Shown: positions 8,343 through 17,109 of the stretch, in pieces
Layout of the letters: the number at the start of each line of letters is the position of its first letter
Position numbering within the stretch: position 1 is the first letter of the stretch
Translations under genes and position numbers: made by a program
Notes under the pieces: model-generated
The model's input: the letters and a program-made list of their open reading frames with translations, nothing else
Told to the model about the DNA's origin: nothing
The model's database searches: none
Assembly (NCBI GenBank): GCA_003554585.1
Contig: PWGV01000181.1
Coordinates: 1-45,983 of the forward strand
Length of the DNA: 45,983 bases
From: Halobacteroidaceae bacterium
Lineage (GTDB): Bacteria > Bacillota > Halanaerobiia > B1SED10-174
Direction: 5' to 3'

Positions 8343-8359
8343 AGTTACAGGAGTAACTA
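8342..8359. promoter_or_regulatory. Operator palindrome O2 (microprotein side)
   Basis: TAGTTAC-AGGA-GTAACTA has the same half-sites as O1 and a different spacer. It covers the predicted start of the plus-strand transcript. Binding here would repress the microprotein genes. Confidence 0.75.
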
Positions 8360-8467
8360 CGGTTTTGGAGAGGTGGTTTTTTGTTCTAAGTCTTGTTCAG
8401 AGTTAATTCGCGGGGGAAAAATCTCTTTGGTTACTCCCAAAATGGAAAATTGGAGGGAGTGATAGCG

Positions 8468-8572
8468 GTGTTAAACCTGGAGGGAATGCTGGCCAGAGAA
8501 AAACTAAAAGATTTCCAAAAACGGGCAGAACAACACCGGCTTTGGAAATTAAGCAGGAAAAAAAGAAAATGA
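8468..8572 (+). CDS. Basic 34-residue microprotein, first gene of a two-gene operon
   Basis: A 34-residue ORF starts at GTG 8468, 8 to 11 bases after a strong GGAGGGAG ribosome site, and ends with TGA at 8570-8572. It is predicted helical and becomes strongly basic toward the end (LWKLSRKKRK). The stop overlaps the next start as ATGA, suggesting translational coupling. It lies on the transcript that begins at the operator-controlled promoter at 8314-8342 and ends at the terminator at 8763-8789. I know no family for it. Support comes from promoter, ribosome site, coupling and terminator, not from homology. Confidence 0.5.
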   Translation: MLNLEGMLAREKLKDFQKRAEQHRLWKLSRKKRK

Positions 8573-8739
8573 AAAGGGTATTTGATTATCCCTGTAATCT
8601 CCTGGAATGCTGGCAAAACCGAAGCAGGAGAAAAAGAAGGAGGGAGGTAAAAAAGGAAGAAGGTATACCCCTGTCCGAGGAAATGGGTCGACTGCCAAAA
8701 AGGAATTTTAAGGCAGGTATTTTCCGGTTTAAGAAGTAA
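8569..8739 (+). CDS. Basic 56-residue microprotein, second gene of the operon
   Basis: ATG 8569 overlaps the preceding TGA by ATGA and the ORF runs to TAA at 8737-8739. The protein begins MKRVFDYPCNLLECWQN, carries two cysteines near the N-terminus and then a run of Arg and Lys, and ends in FKAGIFRFKK. It has no membrane segment. Function is unknown. A basic tail with an N-terminal Cys pair could bind nucleic acid or a partner, but this is speculation. A longer in-frame start (TTG 8542) exists, but the coupled ATG is preferred. Confidence 0.5.
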   Translation: MKRVFDYPCNLLECWQNRSRRKRRREVKKEEGIPLSEEMGRLPKRNFKAGIFRFKK

Positions 8740-8762
8740 AAAATTAAGGTTGTTTATGCAAA

Positions 8763-8789
8763 TGGCTGGTTTAACCGGCTATTTTTTTT
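8763..8789 (+). terminator. Terminator of the microprotein operon
   Basis: An 8-bp stem with two G-U pairs (TGGCTGGT 8763-8770 with ACCGGCTA 8774-8781) is followed by eight T (8782-8789). It closes a transcript of about 440 bases. Confidence 0.7.
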
Positions 8790-8948
8790 GGCCAATAAGT
8801 CAGTTTCTAAATTGAGGCAAAAAATCTTTTAATTTCCTTTATTTTCCCAGGCCGGAGTGATATAGTTAAAAGGGCTAAAGATTAAAAAAAACATCAGTTT
8901 TAAAGGATAAGTTTGTTTATTGTTGAACTATTCAAGGGGTGAAATTCT

Positions 8949-10286
8949 TTGGAAAAATATATCCTTGTTAATCTGGGCTGTCCTAAAAATGAGGTTGACG
9001 GACAGTACCTGGAAATGATCCTCCGGGAAAAGGGATTTGTCCCCGCGGAGGAAGAAAGTAATAGCGATATTATAATAATTAATACCTGCGGGTTTATTGA
9101 AAGCGCCCAGGAGGAATCAATAAATACCATTCTGGCTGCGGCCCGGATCAAGGAAAAACATGAGGCCAAATTAATTGTCGTGGGCTGTTTAAGCCAGAGG
9201 TTTGGGGAAGAATTGGCCCGGGAATTACCTGAAGTTGATGTTTTTATGGGCGTGGGCATTGAGGCTGAGTTCGGATCCCTCCTGGAAAAAATAAAAAAGG
9301 GCAAGTTTCCCCAGGGGATGGTTTCCTGTTCCCGGCCATTCTCCCGGGGTGATTATTCCCTAACCTCCAGGGAAGTAACTGGTCCTTCAGTTTACCTGAA
9401 AATCGCTGAAGGGTGTAATAATTTGTGCTCGTACTGTGCCATACCCTCTATTCGGGGTTCATTCCGGAGCCGAAAAATCGAAGACCTGGAAAAAGAAGCC
9501 CGAGATCTGGTTGAACAGGGAGCAGTGGAAATAATTCTTGTTGCCCAGGATACTACTCGTTATGGTGAAGACCTTTATGGCCAACCCCGCCTTATAAATC
9601 TTCTGCAAAGACTGGTTAAAATCGAAGGATTGAGCTGGATTCGGCTGATGTACCTGCAGCCCGGAGGTATTACCGAAGAACTTCTGGAAATTATAGCAAA
9701 GGAAGAAAAAATACTTCCCTATTTGGAAATACCCATTCAGCATGTCCGCTCTGGAATTTTGAAAAGAATGAACCGCGAAGGTGATGAAGAATTCCTGCGG
9801 GGTTTAATTAACCTGATTCGTTCGAAAATACCGGGGGTTTTTCTCCGGACTACAATAATGGTGGGTTTTCCCGGAGAAAGCAATGAAGATTTTCGGGCAC
9901 TACGAAATTTCCTCCAGGAAATACGTTTTGAAAGACTTGGGGTTTTTAAATATTCTGCAGAAAAAGGGACCAGTGCGGCAAGTTTTTCCGGCCAGGTTCC
10001 GGAAAAAGTCAAACAAACCAGGTTGCAGGAATTGGAAGAATTACAGAGGGAAATTGCCTACGCTCACAACCAGGAATTGGTGGGAGGAGTTTTCGAAGTT
10101 CTGATAGAAGAAGTTGTCCAGGATCACGCTCTGGGAAGAACTCGCTGGGATGCTCCCGAGATAGATAATCTGGTAATTGTTGAGGAGGGGCAAAACCTGG
10201 AGGCAGGTAGAATATATCCGGTTCGCATTAACCTGGCCCTGGAATATGAACTGGTGGGAGAGGCAGAAAATGAATTTACCCAATAA
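8949..10286 (+). CDS. rimO: Ribosomal protein S12 methylthiotransferase RimO
   Basis: This radical-SAM enzyme methylthiolates the conserved aspartate of ribosomal protein S12. The 445 residues show the N-terminal MTTase domain with its [4Fe-4S] cysteines (VNLGCPKNEVDG, INTCGF, VVGCL). The radical-SAM CxxxCxxC motif follows as GCNNLCSYCAIP near residues 155-166. A C-terminal TRAM domain covers about the last 65 residues. The LGCPKNxVD signature is that of RimO rather than MiaB. The start is TTG 8949 with AAGGGGTG about 7 bases upstream. The 3' end overlaps pgsA by 17 bases. This is a housekeeping gene of normal length with no anomalies. Confidence 0.95.
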   Translation: MEKYILVNLGCPKNEVDGQYLEMILREKGFVPAEEESNSDIIIINTCGFIESAQEESINTILAAARIKEKHEAKLIVVGCLSQRFGEELARELPEVDVFMGVGIEAEFGSLLEKIKKGKFPQGMVSCSRPFSRGDYSLTSREVTGPSVYLKIAEGCNNLCSYCAIPSIRGSFRSRKIEDLEKEARDLVEQGAVEIILVAQDTTRYGEDLYGQPRLINLLQRLVKIEGLSWIRLMYLQPGGITEELLEIIAKEEKILPYLEIPIQHVRSGILKRMNREGDEEFLRGLINLIRSKIPGVFLRTTIMVGFPGESNEDFRALRNFLQEIRFERLGVFKYSAEKGTSAASFSGQVPEKVKQTRLQELEELQREIAYAHNQELVGGVFEVLIEEVVQDHALGRTRWDAPEIDNLVIVEEGQNLEAGRIYPVRINLALEYELVGEAENEFTQ

Positions 10287-10830
10287 ATTGACAATGCTGC
10301 GGATAGTTTTGATCCCAATTATGATGGGTTTTTTGCTTTTCCAGTTTCGGGGAGAGTATGGTTATTATGCCCAGTTTTTTGCCCTGGGGATTTTTATCAT
10401 TGCGGCAATAACTGATGGCCTTGATGGATATATTGCCCGGCGCCAGGGGGAGATAACAAAATTTGGCAAGTTAATCGACCCTCTCGCGGATAAACTTTTA
10501 ATTTCTGCTGCCCTGATTGCTTTTGTCGATATGGGCAGGATTTCCGCCTGGCCGGTGCTTTTGATTATTGGCCGGGAATTTGCGGTAATGGGCCTGCGCG
10601 TTCTGGCAGCTGCCGAAGGGACGGTTATTTCGGCCAGCAAACTGGGCAAGGCTAAAACTGTTCTGCAGATTACCGCAATTATTTCAGTCCTGCTTCACCC
10701 CCAGATAATTAGGTTTCCTTTCCAAATCCACCAGATTTTAATCTGGGTTGCTGTCGGAATTACAATCTACTCCGGCTATGATTATTTCCGGAGGGGTCAT
10801 AAAGTATTAATGGACGAACACCAGGGTTAA
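10270..10830 (+). CDS. pgsA: CDP-diacylglycerol--glycerol-3-phosphate 3-phosphatidyltransferase
   Basis: This integral membrane enzyme makes phosphatidylglycerol phosphate from CDP-diacylglycerol. The CDP-alcohol phosphatidyltransferase motif is complete: DGLDGYIARRQGEITKFGKL followed by IDPLADK, which supplies the DG-x2-AR-x8-G-x3-D-x3-D residues. The 186 residues form about five membrane segments. ATG 10270 follows GGGAGAGG and lies inside the rimO end, so the two are translationally coupled. The frame is open further upstream (to 10177), but that part is rimO sequence in another frame. A terminator follows. Confidence 0.94.
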   Translation: MNLPNKLTMLRIVLIPIMMGFLLFQFRGEYGYYAQFFALGIFIIAAITDGLDGYIARRQGEITKFGKLIDPLADKLLISAALIAFVDMGRISAWPVLLIIGREFAVMGLRVLAAAEGTVISASKLGKAKTVLQITAIISVLLHPQIIRFPFQIHQILIWVAVGITIYSGYDYFRRGHKVLMDEHQG

Positions 10831-10852
10831 ATCTTCATTTCTTAAAAAACCA

Positions 10853-10876
10853 CAACCCAATTTCGGGTTGTTTTTT
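10853..10876 (+). terminator. Terminator after pgsA
   Basis: CAACCC (10853-10858) pairs with GGGTTG (10865-10870), with six T after the stem. Confidence 0.8.
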
Positions 10877-11124
10877 ATGTGAAGTGAAAACAGGAAAAAC
10901 TCATTTTTACCCGGGGCAAAATGTTGAGGGGGAGATTAAAAATTTGACTTCGAGATAAGAATTCAAAGAAAGGTTTTTACCCCGAGAAGAAGAAATCTTT
11001 TATTAGACGCGGGGAATAAATTAGAACAAAAAACCCCTTAAAAAATAACTAATTTAGGTAGTGCATATGCTGATAAGGCTGAATAAGGATCAATTAAAGA
11101 TCGATTTACTATAGGAGGGAGACA

Positions 11125-12306
11125 ATGAAAAAATTAGGAGTAAACACCAGGCTGGTTCACTCTGGGGAGAAACCATGCCCGGTAACCGGCGCATTACGCA
11201 TGCCAATTTACCAGACTGCCACTTTTGTATTTGAAAATGTCGAACAGGGAGCCCGCCGTTTTTCCGGCGAAGAAGAAGGGTATATATATACCCGACTGGG
11301 GAATCCAACCCAAAATGCTCTTGAAGTAAAAATGGCCGATCTGGAGGGTGGAGATGCAGCAATCGCAACAGCTTCCGGAATGGCAGCAATAACCAGTGCT
11401 ACAATGGCTTTTTTAGAGCAGGGCGATCATGTGGTATCTTCTGAAGCCGTTTACGGTTGCACCCATTCCCTGTTCAAAGAACTCTTTCCCCGCTGGGGAA
11501 TAAATGTTTCTTTTGTAAATACCTCTGACCCAGGGGAAATTGAGGAAGCCATTCGTCCCGAAACCAAAATGTTGTACCTGGAATCCCCGGCAAATCCCAC
11601 CATGGCCCTGGTTGATATGGAAAAAGCTGCAGAAATTGCCCGCCGCCATAACTTGAAAACTATCTTTGACAATACTTTCATGACCCCTTATTACCAGCTT
11701 CCCCTGCAACGGGGGATGGATATTGTAATCCACAGTGCTACCAAATATATTGGAGGCCACGGGGATGTTGTCGCCGGGATAATAGTTGGAAACGAAGAAG
11801 ATATTAACCACATTCGGGGGACAACCCTGAAAGATTTCGGCGGTATAATCAGCCCCTTTAATGCCTGGTTGTTGCTCCGCGGGTTGAAAACCCTGGGTTT
11901 GCGCATGGAAAGGATTAATTCCAACTGCCAGGAAGTTGCCTGGTTCTTACACGATCATCCCCGGGTAGAAAAAGTTTACTACTCCGGTCTAGCTGATCAT
12001 CCCCAGCACGAACTGGCCAAAAAGCAGATGGATGGTTTTGGCGGGATGATTAGCTTTGAACTTAAAGGAGGTTTTTCTGCGGGGAAAAATCTCATGGAAG
12101 AATTGGAACTTTGTTCTCTGGCTGTAAGCCTGGGTGATGTTGATACCCTGATCCAGCACCCCGCCTCAATGACTCATTCGGTTCTGGATGAAAAAGACCA
12201 GATTGAGGCAGGAATTACTCCGGGACTGGTTCGGCTGTCGGTGGGTATTGAAGACGTGCAGGATATAATTGCTGATTTAGAATGCGGCCTGGATCGCATA
12301 GAATAG
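11125..12306 (+). CDS. Methionine gamma-lyase / cystathionine gamma-lyase family PLP enzyme
   Basis: This 393-residue member of the Cys/Met-metabolism PLP family would catalyse gamma-elimination on sulfur amino acids. The PLP lysine is in HSATKYIGGHGDVVAG, the phosphate-binding segment is ATASGMAAIT, and YTRLGNPTQNALE is the usual substrate-side motif. YGCTHSLF carries the cysteine that in methionine gamma-lyases sits next to the substrate, where cystathionine enzymes usually have another residue. I therefore favour methionine gamma-lyase (methanethiol, 2-oxobutanoate and ammonia), with moderate certainty. ATG 11125 follows GGAGGGAG. The 250-base leader shows no S-box or T-box that I can identify. 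The next gene starts only 10 bases later. Confidence 0.85.
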   Translation: MKKLGVNTRLVHSGEKPCPVTGALRMPIYQTATFVFENVEQGARRFSGEEEGYIYTRLGNPTQNALEVKMADLEGGDAAIATASGMAAITSATMAFLEQGDHVVSSEAVYGCTHSLFKELFPRWGINVSFVNTSDPGEIEEAIRPETKMLYLESPANPTMALVDMEKAAEIARRHNLKTIFDNTFMTPYYQLPLQRGMDIVIHSATKYIGGHGDVVAGIIVGNEEDINHIRGTTLKDFGGIISPFNAWLLLRGLKTLGLRMERINSNCQEVAWFLHDHPRVEKVYYSGLADHPQHELAKKQMDGFGGMISFELKGGFSAGKNLMEELELCSLAVSLGDVDTLIQHPASMTHSVLDEKDQIEAGITPGLVRLSVGIEDVQDIIADLECGLDRIE

Positions 12307-12316
12307 GCGGGATTTT

Positions 12317-13567
12317 TTGAGAGCAGAAATAGTTTCCATCGGAACTGAATTATTGCTGGGTGATGTAACCAATTCCAATGCAGCTTTTTTAGGCCGGGAA
12401 CTGGCCAGCCTTGGTATTGACCTCTATTTCATTACCTGTGTGGGCGACAACCCTACCCGAATGGAGGAAACCCTGCAAAAGGCCTTTTCCAGGTCGGATC
12501 TGGTAATTACTACTGGAGGGCTGGGTCCCACCAGCGATGATATTACCCGGGAGGTAATTGCCAAGGCCTTTGCAAGGCCTCTAAAAAGGGATGAAAAAGC
12601 AGAAGAGATGATCCGGGATTTCTTTGCCAGAAGGGACCGGGAAATGCCGGAGGAAAATCTTAAACAGGCCACTCTACCCGAGGGAGCCGAACCCCTTTTC
12701 AATGAAACAGGAACCGCTCCGGGTTTTTTCCTGGACGTTGATGGAGGCAAAATATTTGCCCTGCCCGGGGTTCCTCCCGAAATGAAAATGATGTTCAGGA
12801 AAAGAGTCCGCCCCAAATTGATTGAAACCCAGAGCGGGCGGGAAATTATTCACTCCCGGGTTCTGCGGATTTTTGGAATTGGGGAGTCCGAAGTGGAAAA
12901 CAGGCTCCGAAAAATTATTGCCGGCCAGACCAACCCGACTGTTGCTCCACTTGCGGGGAAGGGCGAAGTCCAAGTTAGAATCACCTGTAAGGATATTAAC
13001 AAGGATCTGGCCTCGGAAAAAATAGCCAAAGTTGCCCGGGAAATTTCAGCGATATTGGGCAATTATGTATATGGAGAGGACGAGGATACCCTGGAAGGAG
13101 TAATGGCCGTGTTACTCAGCCAGGGGGGCTGGACCCTGGCTATTGCGGAATCCTGTACCGGGGGACTTGTGGGCAGCCGAATTACAGATGTTCCAGGGGC
13201 TTCGGAGTTTTTCCGGGGTAGCATAGTTGCCTACAATGACGCGATAAAAAGCGGTGTGCTGGGAGTTAAAGAGGAAACCCTTAGAGAACACGGGGCAGTG
13301 AGCGAGGAGACGGCCCTGGAGATGGCTCGAGGAACCCGGAGAATTTGTCAAAGTGATATTGGAGTAGGGCTAACTGGGATCGCCGGTCCGGGAGGAGGCA
13401 CCCCCCAGAAACCGGTGGGGACTGTAAGTTTTGCCATCGTTGCTCCCGAAAGGGAATATTCGATGACAAGGCTTTTAGGTTCCAGTCGTAAAGATAACAA
13501 ATGGCGGGCTGGAAACCAGGCCCTGGATCTTGTTAGAAGGTATATCCTGGATATCCTGGATGATTAG
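12317..13567 (+). CDS. cinA: CinA-like protein (competence/damage-inducible; PncC domain)
   Basis: This 416-residue protein has two domains. The N-terminal MoCF-like domain contains IGTELLLGD and TTGGLGPTSDD (residues about 1-170). The C-terminal nicotinamide-nucleotide amidase (PncC) domain starts at AESCTGGLVGSRITDVPGAS and ends with GIAGPGGGTPQKPVGTV. It recycles pyridine nucleotides in known homologues. The start is TTG 12317, only 10 bases after the lyase stop, so it is probably co-transcribed. The location just upstream of recA is the standard Firmicutes arrangement. Confidence 0.93.
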   Translation: MRAEIVSIGTELLLGDVTNSNAAFLGRELASLGIDLYFITCVGDNPTRMEETLQKAFSRSDLVITTGGLGPTSDDITREVIAKAFARPLKRDEKAEEMIRDFFARRDREMPEENLKQATLPEGAEPLFNETGTAPGFFLDVDGGKIFALPGVPPEMKMMFRKRVRPKLIETQSGREIIHSRVLRIFGIGESEVENRLRKIIAGQTNPTVAPLAGKGEVQVRITCKDINKDLASEKIAKVAREISAILGNYVYGEDEDTLEGVMAVLLSQGGWTLAIAESCTGGLVGSRITDVPGASEFFRGSIVAYNDAIKSGVLGVKEETLREHGAVSEETALEMARGTRRICQSDIGVGLTGIAGPGGGTPQKPVGTVSFAIVAPEREYSMTRLLGSSRKDNKWRAGNQALDLVRRYILDILDD

Positions 13568-13621
13568 TTTCCTTGTAAAAATAGCCTTTCTTGATTGCAT
13601 AACCGGTAGGAGGTATTATGG

Positions 13622-14206
13622 ATGGGAATTCGTTCTTTTGTTGCAATTAAAGTTCCGGATTTGATTACTCCGCAACTTGGGGGATTACAGAGGGAATTAG
13701 AAAAATCTCCTATCAAGGTGCGCTGGGTTGAGCCGCAGAACTTTCACCTAACCCTTCATTTCATTGGTGATGTGGAACCCCAGAAGATAGAGGATATTGT
13801 TCAGGAGTTAAAGAAAGCTGTTAAAGGTTTTTCCCCCTTTTCCCTTAATTTTGCCGGAGTAGGTGGTTTTCCCCGGGAAGGAAAACTGAGGGTGGTCTGG
13901 GCCGGAGTTGGCCGGGGTCAAAATGAACTTTTGAAACTTCAGCCCGCGGTCCTCGAAAGCCTGGAGAGGGCAGGAGTTAAAATTGATGAAGCCAATAAGT
14001 TTCATCCCCATCTGACCCTGGGAAGAGTAAAAGGTAAGAGCAATACAAGGGCTCTTCGGGTTCTTCTGGAGCAGCAGCGGGGGTTTATCACTTCGGATTT
14101 TTCCGTTGCTTCCCTGCAGCTGATTAAAAGTCAGCTGACCCCAACCGGGCCGGTATATAATGTACTGGAGGATATAAGTTTTCGGTGTGGTTCTCTTGAC
14201 AAATAG
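13622..14206 (+). CDS. thpR: RNA 2',3'-cyclic phosphodiesterase (2H superfamily)
   Basis: This 194-residue protein of the 2'-5' RNA ligase-like family has the two HxTx motifs HLTLHF (near residue 42) and HPHLTLGR (near residue 128). It opens 2',3'-cyclic phosphates on RNA ends in known homologues. ATG 13622 lies behind GGAGG; an ATG four bases earlier (13618) is out of frame and leads to an early stop. The recA -35 box overlaps its final codons. Confidence 0.9.
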   Translation: MGIRSFVAIKVPDLITPQLGGLQRELEKSPIKVRWVEPQNFHLTLHFIGDVEPQKIEDIVQELKKAVKGFSPFSLNFAGVGGFPREGKLRVVWAGVGRGQNELLKLQPAVLESLERAGVKIDEANKFHPHLTLGRVKGKSNTRALRVLLEQQRGFITSDFSVASLQLIKSQLTPTGPVYNVLEDISFRCGSLDK

Positions 14207-14224
14207 GAACGGGTGTTCTATAAT
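14196..14224 (+). promoter_or_regulatory. recA promoter
   Basis: TTGACA (14196-14201) and TATAAT (14219-14224) are full consensus boxes with a 17-base spacer. The -35 box lies inside the end of thpR. Confidence 0.85.
14207..14218. promoter_or_regulatory. LexA (SOS) box in the recA promoter
   Basis: GAAC-GGGT-GTTC matches the Firmicutes LexA/DinR operator core GAAC-N4-GTTC. It sits exactly between the -35 and -10 boxes, where a bound repressor would exclude RNA polymerase. Confidence 0.85.
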
Positions 14225-14255
14225 TAAATCAGATTAACTGGACGGAGGGAAAATA

Positions 14256-15293
14256 ATGAGCGAAAAACAAAAAGCCCTTGATGTGGCTATTGGCCAGATT
14301 CACAGACAGTACGGGCAGGGTTCAATAATGAAACTGGGGGAGGCCACAGCCAACCTTAATATTAGGACAATACCCTCCGGGTCAATTTCTTTAGATGTTG
14401 CCCTAGGTGTGGGTGGAATCCCCCGTGGTAGGATTGTTGAACTGTTCGGCCCAGAGTCTTCCGGGAAAACTACGCTTGCTTTACACATAGCTGCCGAGGC
14501 CCAAAAAGAGGGTGGGATTGCAGCTTTTATCGATGCCGAGCACGCTCTTGATCCTAAATATGCCAAGGCTCTCGGTGTGGATACCGATAACCTTTTAATT
14601 TCCCAGCCCGATACTGGAGAACAGGCCCTGGAAATATGCGAGGCTCTGGTTCGGAGCAACGCTGTTGATGTTATTTTAGTGGATTCAGTGGCTGCATTGG
14701 TTCCCAAGGCTGAAATCGAGGGAGAGATGGGAGATTCCCATGTTGGTCTCCAGGCCAGGCTGATGTCCCAGGCCATGCGGAAACTATCTGGTTCGATCAG
14801 TAAGTCCCGCAGCGTTGTAGTATTTATCAATCAGATCCGGGAAAAAGTTGGTGTGATGTTTGGTAACCCCGAAACAACCCCGGGGGGCCGGGCTCTAAAA
14901 TTTTACTCCTCAGTCCGCCTGGAAATTAAAAAAATCCAGTTGTTAAAAGATGGGGATCAAACTGTGGGGAACAGGACCCGGGTAAAAGTTGTTAAAAACA
15001 AGGTGGCCCCGCCATTTCGGCAGGCAGAATTTGATATTATGTACGGAACAGGTATTTCCGGTATCGGCTCGATCCTGGACGAAGGGGTTAACTGTGAAAT
15101 TGTCAGCCGGTCCGGCGCCTGGTATTCCTTTGGTGATGAACGTCTGGGGCAGGGCCGGGAAAATGCCAAGACCTACCTTGAAGAAAACCCTGAATTATTA
15201 AAAAAGATTGAGCTCAAGGTAAAAGAAAATCTGGGTTTAGCTGTTGAAAAGGCCGATGAGAAAAAGGATGAACAAAAAGAAACAAAAAAATAG
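14256..15293 (+). CDS. recA: Recombinase RecA
   Basis: This is the 345-residue DNA strand-exchange protein and LexA co-protease. Walker A GPESSGKT is at residues 65-72, and the Walker B-type strand and RecA signature [12 protein letters not shown] are present. The tail is short, Lys/Glu-rich and typical of Firmicutes. ATG 14256 follows GGAGGG. The promoter is SOS-controlled through the LexA box at 14207-14218, and a terminator follows at once, so recA forms its own transcript. No intein or other interruption is present. Confidence 0.98.
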   Translation: MSEKQKALDVAIGQIHRQYGQGSIMKLGEATANLNIRTIPSGSISLDVALGVGGIPRGRIVELFGPESSGKTTLALHIAAEAQKEGGIAAFIDAEHALDPKYAKALGVDTDNLLISQPDTGEQALEICEALVRSNAVDVILVDSVAALVPKAEIEGEMGDSHVGLQARLMSQAMRKLSGSISKSRSVVVFINQIREKVGVMFGNPETTPGGRALKFYSSVRLEIKKIQLLKDGDQTVGNRTRVKVVKNKVAPPFRQAEFDIMYGTGISGIGSILDEGVNCEIVSRSGAWYSFGDERLGQGRENAKTYLEENPELLKKIELKVKENLGLAVEKADEKKDEQKETKK

Positions 15294-15300
15294 TTTAAAA

Positions 15301-15330
15301 AACCCCGTTAAAGCGGGGTTTTCGTTTTTC
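15301..15330 (+). terminator. recA terminator
   Basis: AACCCCG (15301-15307) pairs with CGGGGTT (15314-15320) over a 6-base loop, followed by a T-rich tail. Confidence 0.85.
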
Positions 15331-15359
15331 TTGACACCTTAACTTAAAAGATTTAAAAT
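15331..15359 (+). promoter_or_regulatory. rny promoter
   Basis: TTGACA (15331-15336) and TAAAAT (15354-15359) have a 17-base spacer, directly after the recA terminator. Confidence 0.7.
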
Positions 15360-15431
15360 AGAGGAGAGTGAACCCTTATTACCCCTGTAAAAATTAGCTT
15401 TGTTTAAGATAACAACTGAATATGGAGGGAG

Positions 15432-16979
15432 GTGAATCCAATCCTGCAAAACCCGTTATTGATTGGATTGTTAGCCCTGTTGCTAGGGTTTATTATAGGC
15501 TATGGCGTTCGCAAGATCCTGGGAGAAATGCGGATTCAGTCCGCGGAAAAAGAAGCGCAGAGTATTAAGGGAGAAGCCAAAAAAGAAGCTGACACCATAA
15601 AAAGAGAAGCAAAACTCGCCGCAAAAGAAGAAGCGCATGCGACTAAAGAAAAAATTGAACAGGAAAGCCGGGAACGCCGCCTTGAACTACAGAAGTTAGA
15701 ACAGAGACTTTTACAGAAAGAAGAAAACCTGGAGAAAAAATCGGACCAGTTAGAGAGAAGAGAAGAGCAGTTTAAAGTCAAAGAACAAAAAATCCAGGAG
15801 TTAGAAAAAGAAAATCTGCAAATCAAGGAAAAACAGTTGAAGAAACTTGAAGAAATTTCCGGTTTTTCCAAGGCAGAAGCCCAACAAGAACTCTTCCAGC
15901 AAGTTGAAAGGGACGTGGAAAAGGACCTGGCTCGAATGATCAAGGAAAAGGAAACCCAGGCCAAAGAAGAAGCGGAAAAGAAGGCCAGAGAGGTAATTTC
16001 TCTTGCCATCCAGAGGTACGCCGCGGACCATATAGCCGAAACTACTGTTTCTGTTGTTTCCCTGCCCAATGATGAGATGAAAGGTCGCATCATTGGTCGG
16101 GAAGGACGGAACATCAGGACCCTTGAGAACCTGACTGGAATTGACCTGATTATTGACGACACCCCCGAAGCCGTAATCCTCTCTGGTTTTGATCCGATTA
16201 GGAGAGAGATTGCTCGGGTAGCACTGGAAAAACTGATTGCTGACGGAAGAATTCACCCCGGGCGGATTGAAGAAATGGTGGAAAAATCCCGCCGGGAAAT
16301 TGAAGCAAAAATCCGCGAAGAAGGTGAACAGGCAGCATTTGATACGGGGGTTCATGGGATTCATAAAGAACTTATAAAACTGTTGGGAAGACTCAAGTAC
16401 AGAACAAGTTATGGCCAAAACGTGTTGAATCATTCAATTGAGGTTGCCCACCTTTGCGGCATTATGGCCTCAGAAATCGGGGCCGACGTAAGTATTGCCA
16501 AGAGGGCCGGTTTGCTTCATGATATTGGGAAAGCTGTGGACCACGAGGTTGAAGGCCCCCATGTGGAAATCGGGGCAGATCTATGTAAGAGATACGGTGA
16601 GAGCAAGGCTATAACGCACGCGGTCCTGGCTCACCACGAGGACCTCGAGTTTGAAAGTACCGAAGCTGTTTTGGTTGCTGCAGCTGATGCACTTTCAGCA
16701 GCCAGGCCAGGAGCCAGGCGAGAAACCCTGGAATCCTATGTTAAAAGACTGGAAAGCCTGGAGAAAATTGCTGACTCCTTCGAAGGAGTTGACAAGGCCT
16801 ATGCCATCCAGGCCGGCCGAGAAATTAGAATTCTGGTCAAACCGGACCGAGTCCGGGATGATGCAGCACCAAAACTGGCGCGAGATATTGTAAAAACCAT
16901 CGAAGAAGACCTGGAATACCCGGGTCAAATCAAGGTAACTATTATCAGAGAAACTCGGGCCGTCGATTACGCCAAGTAA
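15432..16979 (+). CDS. rny: Ribonuclease Y
   Basis: This 515-residue membrane-anchored endoribonuclease starts bulk mRNA decay in Firmicutes. It has an N-terminal transmembrane helix (about 5-25) and a long coiled coil rich in Glu and Lys (about 30-195). A KH domain contains [15 protein letters not shown], and an HD domain has HDIGK with the downstream His/Asp residues. GTG 15432 follows GGAGGGAG. Its own promoter and terminator flank it. Length and domain order are canonical. Confidence 0.97.
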   Translation: MNPILQNPLLIGLLALLLGFIIGYGVRKILGEMRIQSAEKEAQSIKGEAKKEADTIKREAKLAAKEEAHATKEKIEQESRERRLELQKLEQRLLQKEENLEKKSDQLERREEQFKVKEQKIQELEKENLQIKEKQLKKLEEISGFSKAEAQQELFQQVERDVEKDLARMIKEKETQAKEEAEKKAREVISLAIQRYAADHIAETTVSVVSLPNDEMKGRIIGREGRNIRTLENLTGIDLIIDDTPEAVILSGFDPIRREIARVALEKLIADGRIHPGRIEEMVEKSRREIEAKIREEGEQAAFDTGVHGIHKELIKLLGRLKYRTSYGQNVLNHSIEVAHLCGIMASEIGADVSIAKRAGLLHDIGKAVDHEVEGPHVEIGADLCKRYGESKAITHAVLAHHEDLEFESTEAVLVAAADALSAARPGARRETLESYVKRLESLEKIADSFEGVDKAYAIQAGREIRILVKPDRVRDDAAPKLARDIVKTIEEDLEYPGQIKVTIIRETRAVDYAK

Positions 16980-16992
16980 ACTGGAAAAAAAA

Positions 16993-17017
16993 CCCCGGGA
17001 AAGCCCGGGGTTTTTTT
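16993..17017. terminator. rny terminator
   Basis: CCCCGGG (16993-16999) pairs with CCCGGGG (17004-17010), preceded by A-rich and followed by T-rich sequence. Confidence 0.85.
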
Positions 17018-17109
17018 ATAAAGTCCCTGGAGTTAACAGAGGCAAGTTTTTATCCCGCGTTAATTTATTTTGTTATATAAAAACACAGGGCTGTTGAGGA
17101 GGAGTTAAC

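Noticed and set aside
10877-11124. SAM riboswitch or T-box before the methionine gamma-lyase-like gene
   Set aside because: No S-box core, no T-box sequence and no terminator hairpin directly before the gene.
15536-16433. Two minus-strand ORFs of about 210 codons opposite rny
   Set aside because: They mirror the Lys/Glu-rich coiled coil of a clear housekeeping gene and have no ribosome site or family match.
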